From assembly GCA_013360405.1 (NCBI GenBank), contig JABWBR010000013.1:1-64000 (forward strand): a stretch of DNA of 64,000 nucleotides, in the 5' to 3' direction. The notes under the pieces were generated by a model that saw nothing but the letters and a program-made list of their open reading frames with translations, did no database searches and was not told where the DNA came from. This DNA is from Saprospiraceae bacterium. GTDB taxonomy: Bacteria; Bacteroidota; Bacteroidia; Chitinophagales; Saprospiraceae. The position numbers and the translations under genes were made by a program. How positions within the stretch are numbered: position 1 is the stretch's first letter; every line of letters begins with the position of its first letter. Below, piece after piece: positions 23,807 to 32,060 of this stretch.

Positions 23807-26241
23807 ACCGTCAACCCCACCAACACATTCGTGCCGGCCTGCGGATACAAGCCTCGGTCCACCAGCGTTTGTTCACCGAGGATATAGCGATACGACCAAC
23901 CGTTGGTTTCTATTTGGGCGTTGAAGATGTTCTGCACCAGCAGCGTAAGCCCCAACTCTCTGATCCAGCGGGGCTGGAGGCGATAGCGCAGGCGGAAGTC
24001 GCTGAAAAAATAGGCGTCCAGCGTATTTTGCTCGTCGGAGGAGTTGTCGAGGTATTGCTTGCCGACGTATTTTCCCGACAGGCTCAGTTGCAGGTCGTGC
24101 TGTTGGGCTGCTTTGGCGCCGGCCAAAGGCGACCAGCTTAGCTCGCCGCCGGCAATGAAAGCGGGAGAAAATGCCAGGTCGGTTTGCGAATATCGCACTT
24201 CTTGCTGCGACAACCAGTTGAAATCGGCGTCGTAGACATCCACGTATTCAGTGAAGGCTTCTACGATGTTACGGCTCAGGGTGGCATTGGCGTCGAGGCG
24301 CAATTGGGGCGCCATTTGCCAGCCGCCGGTAACTTCCAGTCCAAGCCGGTAGGAGCGATCGATATTGACCCGTTTGTATTCGCCCACGTCGTTGAGCTGG
24401 CCGTTGAGGGCGAGTTGGTCGCGGTAGTACATATGGTAGCCGTTGACGGCCAGGGCAGCTTTGGCGCCCGACCAGCGGTAGCCGATTTCGGTGTTGTAGA
24501 GGCGCTCCGGGCGTGGGCGGTTGGCAGGGCTGTTTTCGGTGTAGTCGTTGCGGTTGGGCTCGCGGTTGGCTACGGCAAAAGAGGCATATGCCAATGCCCG
24601 TTCGTTGATCTGCCAGCTTAATCCCGCTTTAGGATTGAAAAAATGCAGTTGGTCAGTCTGATCTACTACCTGTAATTCGTTGTTGATGCCCTGAAAGTCG
24701 TAGCTGACCGATCTGTACTGCAAATCAACATACACATTAACGGCCGTCAGTAGCTGGTAGTTTGTTTTTGTATAAAAATTAAAATCACCCTTCCGCGCGT
24801 CGTTGTCGTAATAGCGGTGGCCGGGTTCGCCTACACCGGCCATTCTGGCCCAGATAACCTCACCGAAGTGTTTGCCTTCGTAAATGCTATAACCACCGCC
24901 CAAGGTGGTCTGCCAACGGGCATTAGGCTCATAGTTCAGCGCATAGACTACCCCGTAAAAATGGTTGTCGAGCCAGCGCCGGCGCACCAGGTCGGTAGTC
25001 GTCACCGTAGAATCGCCAATGAACACATCCGGCAGTTGGTAGTCGGCTAAGTCCTCTTCCGCTTTGTATTGCTCGTAATATCCCTCGCCGCGGGTGTAGT
25101 GCAGCGTGGTATTAAAACGCCAGTGGCGGCCCAGTTCCTGATTGTACAGCCATTGGTAATGGGTTTGCCGGTAGTTGTCCACTTCATTTTCGTAGGGATC
25201 GCCGGGTTTTTCCGTGCCTGCCGAGTTGTAGGTTCGCAATTCGGGGTCGTCCACAAAATCAGCGGGTACGCCGTTCCAGGCCTGGTAAGTCACTTCGTGT
25301 CCTGAAAATACGTTGAAACGCAGGGAAGCCTTCGGCGCCAGGTACACCCCCGAAAAGTAATACGACTGCAAGTCGGCGGCGGCCCGGTCGATATAACCAT
25401 CGGACGTGATGCGCGACAATCTGCCGTCGAGGGCAAAACGGTTGCGCAATAAACCGCTGCCAAACTGGATGTTGCGCTTAAAGGTGTTGAAAGAACCCAG
25501 CGTTGAATTCAGCGTAGCGTACGCTTCTTTTTGTACGCTTGAGGTATTGAGGTTGATGGTCGCCCCGAACGCCCCGGCGCCGTTGGTAGAGGCGCCCACG
25601 CCGCGTTGTATCTGCACATCCTGCGTCGAACTTATGATATCCGGCAAATCCACCCAGTACACACTTTGCGATTCCGCGTCGTTGATCGGCACGCCGTTGA
25701 TGGTCACGTTGATGCGCGTGGGATCTGTGCCGCGAATCCGTATGCCGGTGTAGCCGATACCCGTGCCTGCATCGGAGGTAACGATGGCAGAAGGCGTGAG
25801 CTGCAGGAGGTAGGGCACATCCTGCCCCAGGTTGTTGCGCTCCAGTACTTCTTTTGACAAATTGGAATAGGTCATCGGCGTATTGGCCCCGGCCCGGGTG
25901 GCCGTGACTACCAGATTGTCGATGCGTATAGACCTGGAAATCAATACGAACGATATTTCTATCGGTGCACTGCCATTGGCAAGCGTAACGGCTTGTTGTG
26001 CGTTTTCATAGCCGATATAAGACGCCTGCAAAGTGTAGCCGCCGGCTTCCAGTCCGGCAATGGCAAAACGGCCTTTGTCATTGGTCACCGCGCCAACACG
26101 CGTATCCAGCACCCATACATTGGCGCCCGCCAGCGGAGCGCCGTTTTCATCGGTAACAATGCCAGTTAGAGAAATCTGCGCGGCAAGCATTTGCCCCAAA
26201 AAAAGAAAAGGAAAAATCATCCACAAACCCATGTTTCGCAT
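23797..26241 (-). CDS. TonB-dependent outer-membrane receptor under TPP riboswitch control (thiamine uptake)
   Basis: The ATG at 26241 (MRNMGLWMIFPFLFLGQMLA) gives a signal peptide ending at about AAQ; the longer frame from 26280 is upstream of it. Residues about 25-110 are a carboxypeptidase-regulatory-like domain (LTGIVTDENGAPLAGANVWV), 115-225 the plug (GIRIRGTDPTRINVTINGVP, DVQIQRGVGASTNGAGAFG), and the rest a 22-stranded barrel. The aptamer at 26375-26476 senses thiamine pyrophosphate, so the receptor very probably imports thiamine or a precursor, like the riboswitch-controlled receptors known in other Bacteroidota. No SusD partner is present. The substrate is inferred from the riboswitch, not from the barrel. 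Confidence 0.9.
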   Translation of the reverse strand: MRNMGLWMIFPFLFLGQMLAAQISLTGIVTDENGAPLAGANVWVLDTRVGAVTNDKGRFAIAGLEAGGYTLQASYIGYENAQQAVTLANGSAPIEISFVLISRSIRIDNLVVTATRAGANTPMTYSNLSKEVLERNNLGQDVPYLLQLTPSAIVTSDAGTGIGYTGIRIRGTDPTRINVTINGVPINDAESQSVYWVDLPDIISSTQDVQIQRGVGASTNGAGAFGATINLNTSSVQKEAYATLNSTLGSFNTFKRNIQFGSGLLRNRFALDGRLSRITSDGYIDRAAADLQSYYFSGVYLAPKASLRFNVFSGHEVTYQAWNGVPADFVDDPELRTYNSAGTEKPGDPYENEVDNYRQTHYQWLYNQELGRHWRFNTTLHYTRGEGYYEQYKAEEDLADYQLPDVFIGDSTVTTTDLVRRRWLDNHFYGVVYALNYEPNARWQTTLGGGYSIYEGKHFGEVIWARMAGVGEPGHRYYDNDARKGDFNFYTKTNYQLLTAVNVYVDLQYRSVSYDFQGINNELQVVDQTDQLHFFNPKAGLSWQINERALAYASFAVANREPNRNDYTENSPANRPRPERLYNTEIGYRWSGAKAALAVNGYHMYYRDQLALNGQLNDVGEYKRVNIDRSYRLGLEVTGGWQMAPQLRLDANATLSRNIVEAFTEYVDVYDADFNWLSQQEVRYSQTDLAFSPAFIAGGELSWSPLAGAKAAQQHDLQLSLSGKYVGKQYLDNSSDEQNTLDAYFFSDFRLRYRLQPRWIRELGLTLLVQNIFNAQIETNGWSYRYILGEQTLVDRGLYPQAGTNVLVGLTVGI

Positions 26242-26299
26242 GATAAGTCGAATTAAACAGTGAACGAATTCACCATTCATGGGGCGGAATGGCTGTTTT

Positions 26300-26369
26300 A
26301 GCTGTCAGCACTTAGCACTCAGCACTCAGTTACTAATAGCTGACTGCTAAGTGCCGAGTGCTGACTGCT
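26300..26369. repeat. Word-palindrome (AGCACTTAGCACTCAGC words) in the riboswitch leader
   Basis: Arm 26300-26329 (AGCTGTCAGCACTTAGCACT…) pairs with arm 26340-26369 over about 30 bases around TTACTAATAG. It lies between the TPP aptamer and the receptor start codon, so the transcript must pass through it. It may be the expression platform or may have replaced one. Confidence 0.8.
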
Positions 26370-26374
26370 ACTTT

Positions 26375-26476
26375 TCCCTTCCCGGCATTACCCGGGCAGG
26401 TTCCTGTTCCACGGGGGAACAAAGGGTATAATCTCAGACTGCGGCCCGGACATCACCGGCGCACACAGACACCCCA
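26375..26476 (-). ncRNA. TPP (thi-box) riboswitch
   Basis: Read on the minus strand it contains the conserved parts in order: GGGGTGTC (5' P1), CTGAGATTATACCC (P2/P3 junction with CUGAGA and ACCC), a variable stem TTCCCCCGTGGAA, AACCTG, CCCGGGTAATGCCGGG (P4/P5 with UAAUGCC) and the closing AAGGGAA. This is the thiamine pyrophosphate aptamer. It begins about 10 bases after the likely transcript start and precedes the TonB-dependent receptor by about 135 bases. Confidence 0.93.
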
Positions 26477-26491
26477 TTGAGATATGTAACA

Positions 26492-26499
26492 CAAAGATA
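26492..26499 (-). promoter_or_regulatory. -7 promoter box of the riboswitch-receptor transcript
   Basis: The minus strand reads TATCTTTG, a perfect -7 box, placing the transcript start close to 26486, immediately before the aptamer. It partly adjoins the GTAGAGACGC word-hairpin that ends the upstream kinase gene. Confidence 0.65.
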
Positions 26500-26502
26500 A
26501 CC

Positions 26503-26548
26503 GTAGAGACGCAAAATAGTGCGTCTCCAACTAAATATTGCGTCTTTA
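26503..26548. repeat. GTAGAGACGCAAAA / TGCGTCTC word-palindrome
   Basis: CGTAGAGACGCAAAAT (26503 on) faces TGCGTCTCC and ATTGCGTCTTTACC, variants of the 9156-9189 word. The stop codon of the NadR-like gene (CGG TAA) lies in the last copy, GGTAAAGACGCAA on the minus strand. It should end that transcript before the riboswitch promoter. Confidence 0.75.
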
Positions 26549-27070
26549 CCGAAATATTGCAGACAAAGCAGTTTGACGTCGTTGGAATGCGTCGCCGCCA
26601 ATTTCTACAAAGGGCGCGTTGAGGGCGATTAATTCTTTTTTATAAAAATCGTACAATTCCTGGCGCTCGCCCATATCGGGATTTTCGCGCAGGGGGTCGG
26701 GTGTCCAGGGCAGGTCGGGTTGGCAGAGCAGGTGGAGGGTATAGCGGTGCGAATAGCAGGTTTCTTCGATGAGAGGGTGGCAGCGGCCGTATTTGTATAA
26801 GCTCCATATTTTGATCACCAATGGATCGGTATCACAAAAAAGGAGGTGGCGGGCAAATTGGCTGTGGCCTTGTTCCCAGCGCAATTGACCTTGCAGGATG
26901 TCGAGCAGGTCGGATTCCTCGTAGGGGCGGTCTAGCAGGGGCAGGTAAAACCGTGCAAATTCGGGCACCCAGGTCGCGCCCAGGCGGCGGGCCAGGTGGC
27001 GGGCCAGCGTACTTTTGCCGGTCGACTCGGGGCCGGTAACGGCGATGCGGTGTGGGCGGTTATCGGGCAT
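26546..27070 (-). CDS. NadR-like P-loop ATPase/kinase (AAA_28 type)
   Basis: This 174-residue P-loop protein has Walker A GPESTGKST (residues 13-21), WVPEFARFYL, a likely Walker B strand LLFCDTDPLVIKIW, and YTLHLLCQPDLPWTPDPLR with a lid arginine, all as in the ribosylnicotinamide kinase half of NadR. The adenylyltransferase and repressor domains of NadR are absent. Related stand-alone proteins often sit beside PnuC-type vitamin transporters. Here it lies just upstream of the TPP riboswitch but outside its transcript. A kinase acting on a vitamin such as nicotinamide riboside or a thiamine derivative is plausible; the substrate is not shown by the sequence. Confidence 0.8.
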   Translation of the reverse strand: MPDNRPHRIAVTGPESTGKSTLARHLARRLGATWVPEFARFYLPLLDRPYEESDLLDILQGQLRWEQGHSQFARHLLFCDTDPLVIKIWSLYKYGRCHPLIEETCYSHRYTLHLLCQPDLPWTPDPLRENPDMGERQELYDFYKKELIALNAPFVEIGGDAFQRRQTALSAIFR

Positions 27071-27092
27071 AAACCTATGGCCTGTTTTTCTG

Positions 27093-27130
27093 TTGTATCA
27101 CAAAAATAAGCCGTATTTTTGGGAATCAAA
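27093..27130. promoter_or_regulatory. Overlapping divergent promoters
   Basis: The plus strand has TATTTTTG at 27114-27121 with TTG at 27093-27095 upstream, reading to the 27153 gene. The minus strand has TATTTTTG at 27101-27108 with TTTTG about 20 bases upstream, reading to the NadR-like gene. The two promoters interlock, so RNA polymerase can probably occupy only one at a time. Confidence 0.6.
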
Positions 27131-27152
27131 ACAGGCATTGCCCGGAGGTGTT

Positions 27153-27737
27153 ATGCACGATCTAGAACCTTATTTTCAGTGGCGCGACCAATATATAGCG
27201 TCGGAAGACAAGCAGTCGCCCTTCTACGGCAGGGAGTACAGCGAGTTTTATTTTTCTAATAAGGTTTACAACTACTACATTCACCCGCAATGGGATGAAT
27301 TCGGCTCCGCTACGCTGTACCTCAAAGTACTATTTGCCGATTACGACCAGGGCTATGCCATCATAGAAATGATCGGCGAGTGGAACGATTGCCTGTACAA
27401 CGACGTGATGTACCTGAAACGCGAGGTAATCGACCACATGGTTGACAAGGGCATTTACAAGTTTATTTTGCTGTGCGATAATGTGTTGATTTTCCACGGC
27501 TCCGACGATTGTTACTACGAAGAATGGTACGACGACATCAAGGACGACGACGGCTGGATTTGCCTGGTGAACACACTGCCACACGTAGAAGAAGAACTCG
27601 AAGACATCCGCCTGCAGTACTACGTCAATTTCGGCGAGCGTTTTAATGAGGTGAATTGGCGGCCGCATACCCCGCAAACGCTTTTTCGCGTTGTAGAGGC
27701 GCTGATGAAAGAGGAGGTGCTGAGGTTGCCGGGATAG
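27153..27737 (+). CDS. Hypothetical acidic protein, 194 residues
   Basis: The ATG at 27153 follows a GGAGGTG ribosome-binding sequence and the TATTTTTG box at 27114; an upstream frame from 27015 starts before the promoter and is not used. The protein (MHDLEPYFQWRDQYIASEDK…) is cytoplasmic and very acidic and aromatic in its middle (GSDDCYYEEWYDDIKDDDGW). I do not recognise a family with known function. A degraded copy of its last 18 codons occurs at 30302-30360. Divergent from the NadR-like gene. Confidence 0.75.
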   Translation: MHDLEPYFQWRDQYIASEDKQSPFYGREYSEFYFSNKVYNYYIHPQWDEFGSATLYLKVLFADYDQGYAIIEMIGEWNDCLYNDVMYLKREVIDHMVDKGIYKFILLCDNVLIFHGSDDCYYEEWYDDIKDDDGWICLVNTLPHVEEELEDIRLQYYVNFGERFNEVNWRPHTPQTLFRVVEALMKEEVLRLPG

Positions 27738-27952
27738 TGTTATGATTGGAAATACTTTGCGCAACAATGTCGTGCAACACTATATTAGAAAGTCCCGAAC
27801 TATGTTTTCAAGCTTCTTTTTAACCGCCTACCAGCTGAAACCGGGAAAGCGCGGGCAATGTGCTCAACTTTGTTAGTATGTTTAGCGGCACAAAAAACAT
27901 AAGAAAAAACGGGATTAATCACTAAATAAAAAAGACAGGCCTTTTCCTTGCT
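27738..27952. other. Intergenic stretch without recognised element
   Basis: This is the gap between convergent genes. It holds no ORF and no word-palindrome; the only structure is a weak AAAGACAGGCCTTTTCC near 27930-27950 that could end the SBBP transcript. Confidence 0.4.
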
Positions 27953-30160
27953 TTATTCCCCTTTTACCCACCTCTCATACCCTTTCAAACCATCCCTGTT
28001 TATTTCAAAAATGTACATTCCCGCAGGCCATAAGCCGGTGTCGATGATGGTGTCTGCTGAATGGTTTGTTGAAATTTGTTTGATTTTTCGCCCAAAGGAA
28101 TCGTAGATGCTTAGTATGCTGTTTTTCGGGTTGTTTGCTGTGCGAATTTGTACCTGATTATTTCCAGGATTGGGAAATAATAACATCGCAAGGTTTAATT
28201 CAGGCTGGTTGATATCCGTGATAGTCACCTGAATGCACTCCGACCGCAGGCTGCATCCGTTAGCAGAAGTAATTTGCACGGCGTAGCTTCCGCTTGATTC
28301 GGGTGTAAAATGCTGGTTTGTAGCGCCGGGAATAACTTCGTCGCCTTGCCCGCAATCCAACCATTGGTATGTTGCGCCGGTTTCCAGGGCAAAAAGTGTA
28401 TTTTCCTGCACCCCGACTTCAGCACTGGGCCCGTTGATGATGATGTGGGTGGTAATCGTGCTGTCGCAACCGTACATATCGGTAAATACCTCTACCAGCG
28501 TGATGTTTTCTTCGTAAAGTTGGCCGTTGTATTGCACAGGCGTGCAAGATATCAGGGTGTTAGTTTGAAAAGTCGGATTATATACGCTTAGGTTGATGAG
28601 CAAGAGGCTGTCGCAGCCTTTGGCGTTAACCATTTTTTGGGTGTACATCCCCGTTTGTTCATAAGTCTGGTTGTTGATAGTAACCGGTCCGCAGGTTTTT
28701 AGGACTAATGATTGCTGAGTGGGGGTACAAGGTTGCAATTTTAGAATAAAAACGTCGAGACTGAAGTTGGCGGATTGTATGGGGATTGTACTATTGAAAT
28801 AGACGGTACCGGCAAAAGAGCCCGTCATATAGACGTAGCCGTTTTCGTCGACAGCCAGTCCTCGTCCCGAGTCAAAACCGGTAAATCCATGCCGCCGGGC
28901 ATATTGATATTGGCCTTCGGCGTCTAATTTTAAAAGAAAAATATCGTAATAAGAGGAGCCGTAGATGAAACTTTCTCCCGCGCCTGGGTCAAAATCTACA
29001 ATGCCATAGACATAACCGGTAACATAAACGCTATAATCGGCGCCCACTTCGATTTTTCCGGCGCCGGCTCTGTTATTTAGAGAACTCAATTTGCGAAGCC
29101 AGATGGGCGTACCGTCCTGTTGCAGCTTGAATATATACGAGCCGTATTCGCCCGTGGTGCTGATCGTATAGTCCGTATTCCCCGGGTGAAAAGACACCGT
29201 ATGGCTGAATTCGCCGACGAGATATATGTTGCCCTGGCCGTCGGCGTTTACGCCTCGGCCTACATCCCAGCCAGCGCTGCCAAATTGTTTTAACCAAAGT
29301 AGAGCGCCCGAATCATTCATGGCCAAAGCAAAGGCGTCAAATTGCCCTGCTGAAGTGAGTATTGCTCCACCCGCAGAAACATCAAAGTCAATGTTTCCGG
29401 AAAAACGGCCGGTCAGCGCAATACCTTGTCCGGGTAGCGAGCAGATGCCATATCCGGCGTCGTCGCCTGTCCCACCGAAGGTGCGGGCTAAAAGAAATTG
29501 CCCGGAAACGTCCAGTTTGAGTATAAAAATATCGGTTAATCCTTGTGCATTCGACCAGTATTCTCCAGCGCCTGGATCAAAGTCGGTAAGGCCACTGAAT
29601 TGCCCGGTCACCCATAAATGGCCATCCGCATCTAAGCATAAACCAAAGCCCTGGTCGTCAGCAGGAGAGCCCATCTGCCTGGCCCATACCAACTGGCCTT
29701 GCGGGTCGATTTTGGCAACAAAAATGTCGTAGTCGCCAACGGCAGTAAATTCAAGGGTGTCAGCGCCTGGGTCGAAATCGACGGTTTGTTGGAAGGCGCC
29801 GGTGATGTAGCTGTTTCCAGCCCCGTCGAGCACCAGGTCGTAGGCGATATCTTCGCCGCCGCCGCCTATTTGTAGCGCCCAAATATGGGTTCCCTGGGGG
29901 TCGAGTTTAGAGATGAAGATATCCGACTCGCCGTTTGAGTTGAGCTGTTGTACTTGCGTGCCGGCTGTTCCGGGGTCCATATCTACATTTTCTTCAAAAG
30001 ACCCCACCGTAATCATATTGCCCTGTGCATCTATTTTGATCGCGTGCCCGAGATCTGAATTAAGGCCCCGAAAGGCGCCAACCCAGTCGAAAGCGAGTTG
30101 TTGGGCGTTGATAGCCATAGCGAATAGACCTATGTAAGCTACCAGAAATAGTTTTTTCAT
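27953..30160 (-). CDS. Secreted SBBP beta-propeller protein with T9SS sorting domain (copy 2)
   Basis: The ATG at 30160 (MKKLFLVAYIGLFAMAINAQ) gives a signal peptide; the upstream frame from 30196 is excluded because it begins only 11 bases after the promoter box and lacks signal character. The domain order is identical to copy 1 at 20284 (seven xDFDPG blades, two GCDSLLLINL modules, a GATYQWLDCG module, type A T9SS tail), and most residues are the same. The main difference is one blade loop: IDFDVSAGGAILTS here against VDFDGLLLTS in copy 1. It stands alone, without the lipoprotein partner. Confidence 0.88.
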   Translation of the reverse strand: MKKLFLVAYIGLFAMAINAQQLAFDWVGAFRGLNSDLGHAIKIDAQGNMITVGSFEENVDMDPGTAGTQVQQLNSNGESDIFISKLDPQGTHIWALQIGGGGEDIAYDLVLDGAGNSYITGAFQQTVDFDPGADTLEFTAVGDYDIFVAKIDPQGQLVWARQMGSPADDQGFGLCLDADGHLWVTGQFSGLTDFDPGAGEYWSNAQGLTDIFILKLDVSGQFLLARTFGGTGDDAGYGICSLPGQGIALTGRFSGNIDFDVSAGGAILTSAGQFDAFALAMNDSGALLWLKQFGSAGWDVGRGVNADGQGNIYLVGEFSHTVSFHPGNTDYTISTTGEYGSYIFKLQQDGTPIWLRKLSSLNNRAGAGKIEVGADYSVYVTGYVYGIVDFDPGAGESFIYGSSYYDIFLLKLDAEGQYQYARRHGFTGFDSGRGLAVDENGYVYMTGSFAGTVYFNSTIPIQSANFSLDVFILKLQPCTPTQQSLVLKTCGPVTINNQTYEQTGMYTQKMVNAKGCDSLLLINLSVYNPTFQTNTLISCTPVQYNGQLYEENITLVEVFTDMYGCDSTITTHIIINGPSAEVGVQENTLFALETGATYQWLDCGQGDEVIPGATNQHFTPESSGSYAVQITSANGCSLRSECIQVTITDINQPELNLAMLLFPNPGNNQVQIRTANNPKNSILSIYDSFGRKIKQISTNHSADTIIDTGLWPAGMYIFEINRDGLKGYERWVKGE

Positions 30161-30206
30161 AATGAGTGGAGTAGTAAATATTCGAATTGCCGGCACATGC
30201 CGGCGA

Positions 30207-30238
30207 CAAAAATAATCGAATGTATTTGTTTACCTTTG
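30207..30238. promoter_or_regulatory. Divergent -7 boxes between SBBP copy 2 and the toxin-antitoxin region
   Basis: The minus strand has TATTTTTG at 30207-30214 (toward the SBBP gene) and the plus strand has TACCTTTG at 30231-30238. The plus transcript would run about 190 bases before the antitoxin gene and pass through the gene remnant at 30302. Confidence 0.5.
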
Positions 30239-30301
30239 AAAATCGAAGGCATTACTAAATTTGCCTGATGAATACCGCAACTTACATAGCGTAAGACATA
30301 G

Positions 30302-30360
30302 ATGCTTTTCCGCCTGGCGGAGGCGCTGGTGAAGAGAGAAATGTTGCGGTTTCAGGGAGT
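30302..30360 (+). pseudogene. Remnant of a second copy of the 27153 gene (3' end)
   Basis: The frame MLFRLAEALVKREMLRFQG matches the C-terminus of the 27153 product, TLFRVVEALMKEEVLRLPG, residue by residue, and the DNA is about two-thirds identical by eye across 56 bases with no gaps. There is no stop codon and no recognisable upstream part. It is best read as the leftover of a duplicated gene, now separated from its parent by SBBP copy 2. Confidence 0.5.
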
Positions 30361-30432
30361 ACTCCTGTGTTGTTGAAACCTAATGATTAAGCTTGTTGTT
30401 AAATCTTATGTAGACATTAAATAAATTACGGT

Positions 30433-30687
30433 ATGAATAACATACAAGTCGCCTTTCCTCAGGAATTGGCATTTACACTTAAAATGAAGGAAGAAGAATT
30501 GGCGAGAGAGATGCTTAGACTTTCAATCGTCAAACTTTACGAAATGGGTAAAATTTCATCTGGAGTGGCTGCTAAGTATTTGGGATGTTCCAGAGTATCC
30601 TTCCTGGAATTAGTCGGAACGTATAACGTTTCTATCTTTGGCAACCCTTCCTCTTCGCAGTTAAAACAGGACATGGAGAATGCGTAA
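30433..30687 (+). CDS. UPF0175-family antitoxin
   Basis: This is an 84-residue protein of the UPF0175 kind: FPQELAFTLKMKEEELAREM, then LSIVKLYEMGKISSGVAAKY with a helix-turn-helix-like LGCSRVSFLELVGTYNV. Such proteins are paired with DUF3368 PIN-like proteins and act as the DNA-binding antitoxin. Its 3' end overlaps the next start by 8 bases, so translation is coupled. Autorepression from the promoter at about 30231 is likely. Confidence 0.85.
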   Translation: MNNIQVAFPQELAFTLKMKEEELAREMLRLSIVKLYEMGKISSGVAAKYLGCSRVSFLELVGTYNVSIFGNPSSSQLKQDMENA

Positions 30688-31159
30688 AGTCGTTAGCAAT
30701 ACAACGCCAATAATATCTTTGTTAAAAATTCAGCAACTCGATTTGTTAGCGAAATTATACGAAAATATAATAGTCCCGGAGGCTGTTTGGCAGGAAGTTG
30801 AAGTTGGTAAAGACGGTTCTTTCTACGCTGATTTGACGTCATTTGCTTGGATATCTATCCAGGAAATTCAAAAACGCGAAGGTTTAGATTATTTGACGGA
30901 TCTCGACAAGGGGGAGGCAGAAGTTATCGTTTTAGCACGCGAAATTGATGCAGATTTGGTTATCATTGATGAAATATTGGGTAGACAATATGCTGAACAT
31001 TTTGGCTTAACTTTGACGGGTACTATCGGAATCCTGCTTCGTGCAAAAAAGGAAGGTCATGTTCATGCCTTAAGACCGCTACTTGAACAGCTACAAAGTA
31101 ATGGGGTTTGGTTAAGTAATAATGTAATCAAAGAAGTTTTAATTCTTGCAGGCGAGTAA
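30680..31159 (+). CDS. DUF3368 PIN-like toxin
   Basis: A 159-residue PIN-fold protein of the DUF3368 group. It opens with VVSNTTPIISLLKIQQLDLL and has IVPEAVWQEV, GEAEVIVLAREIDADLVIID and GLTLTGTIGILLRAKKEGHV in the family order. PIN toxins are Mg-dependent RNases with about four acidic residues; here E94 (GEAEV) and the two Asp of DADLVIID fit, while the first position is Asn (VSN) rather than Asp. That is common in this group, so activity is not certain. It forms a toxin-antitoxin pair with the upstream UPF0175 gene and ends 10 bases before the era start. Confidence 0.85.
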   Translation: MRKVVSNTTPIISLLKIQQLDLLAKLYENIIVPEAVWQEVEVGKDGSFYADLTSFAWISIQEIQKREGLDYLTDLDKGEAEVIVLAREIDADLVIIDEILGRQYAEHFGLTLTGTIGILLRAKKEGHVHALRPLLEQLQSNGVWLSNNVIKEVLILAGE

Positions 31160-31169
31160 CGCTTATCAC

Positions 31170-32060
31170 ATGCACAAATCCGGTTTCGTCAACATCATAG
31201 GAAGGCCCAACGTAGGGAAATCCACTTTGCTCAACGCCCTGGTGGGCGAGCGCATGTCTATTATCACCAATAAGCCGCAAACCACGCGCCACCGGCTTAT
31301 CGGGATATTAAACCACGACGACTACCAGATCGTCTTTTCGGATACGCCCGGCTACGTGGAAAACCCGGGCTACAAGATGCACGAAGCCATGAACCGCTAC
31401 GTGTCTTCCACGTTTGAAGACGCCGATGTGATGCTGTTCGTCACCGAACCCTCCGAGCGCTACACGGAAGATGATCCTCTTTTCGAGCGATTGCGACAAG
31501 CCGAAGCCCCCCTGTTTTTGGTGATCAACAAAATTGACCTGACTACGCCGGAGGAACTTGAGAAACTGGCCATCTGGTGGCAGGAGCGCTTGCCATTCCG
31601 GGAGACGGTGTCTATTTGCGCCCTGCAACGCATCAATACGGATATTTTGCTGCATCGCATTTTACAATACCTGCCCGAAGGCCCCGAATATTATCCCAAA
31701 GACCAACTTACCGATCGCCCTGAGCGCTTTTTTGTGGCCGAAATTATTCGCGAAAAACTGCTGACACAATACGACCAGGAAATTCCCTATTCCTGTGAAG
31801 TGTCTGTTGAAGATTTTAAAGACGCCACTACCAATAGCGGCGAACCGTTGGCGCGAATCAGCGCGGTTATTTATGTAAATAGAAAAACGCAAAAACCCAT
31901 TCTGATAGGCAAAGGAGGTGCCTCGATGAAAAAGCTGGGCACGGAAGCCAGGAAAGCTATCGAAATATTCCTCGACCGCAAGGTATTCCTCGAGCTACAC
32001 GTCAAGGTAAAAGAAAATTGGCGCAACGACGATTATTCGCTGCGCCAATTCGGGTATTAA
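31170..32060 (+). CDS. era: GTPase Era
   Basis: Era is an essential GTPase that binds the 3' end of 16S rRNA during 30S assembly. From the ATG at 31170 (MHKSGFVNIIGRPNVGKSTL) the 296-residue product has G1 GRPNVGKS, G3 DTPG in VFSDTPGYVEN, G4 NKID and a C-terminal KH domain (ILIGKGGASMKKLGTEARK). The TTG at 31146 lies in the toxin gene and is not needed. The toxin-antitoxin genes lead directly into era, so era could be read from their promoter. Its TAA overlaps the stop of the convergent protease gene. Confidence 0.96.
   Translation: MHKSGFVNIIGRPNVGKSTLLNALVGERMSIITNKPQTTRHRLIGILNHDDYQIVFSDTPGYVENPGYKMHEAMNRYVSSTFEDADVMLFVTEPSERYTEDDPLFERLRQAEAPLFLVINKIDLTTPEELEKLAIWWQERLPFRETVSICALQRINTDILLHRILQYLPEGPEYYPKDQLTDRPERFFVAEIIREKLLTQYDQEIPYSCEVSVEDFKDATTNSGEPLARISAVIYVNRKTQKPILIGKGGASMKKLGTEARKAIEIFLDRKVFLELHVKVKENWRNDDYSLRQFGY

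Noticed and set aside
30680-31159. Toxin-antitoxin pair as part of a mobile element
   Set aside because: No integrase, IS end or att-like repeat is seen around it; only the gene remnant and SBBP copy are nearby.
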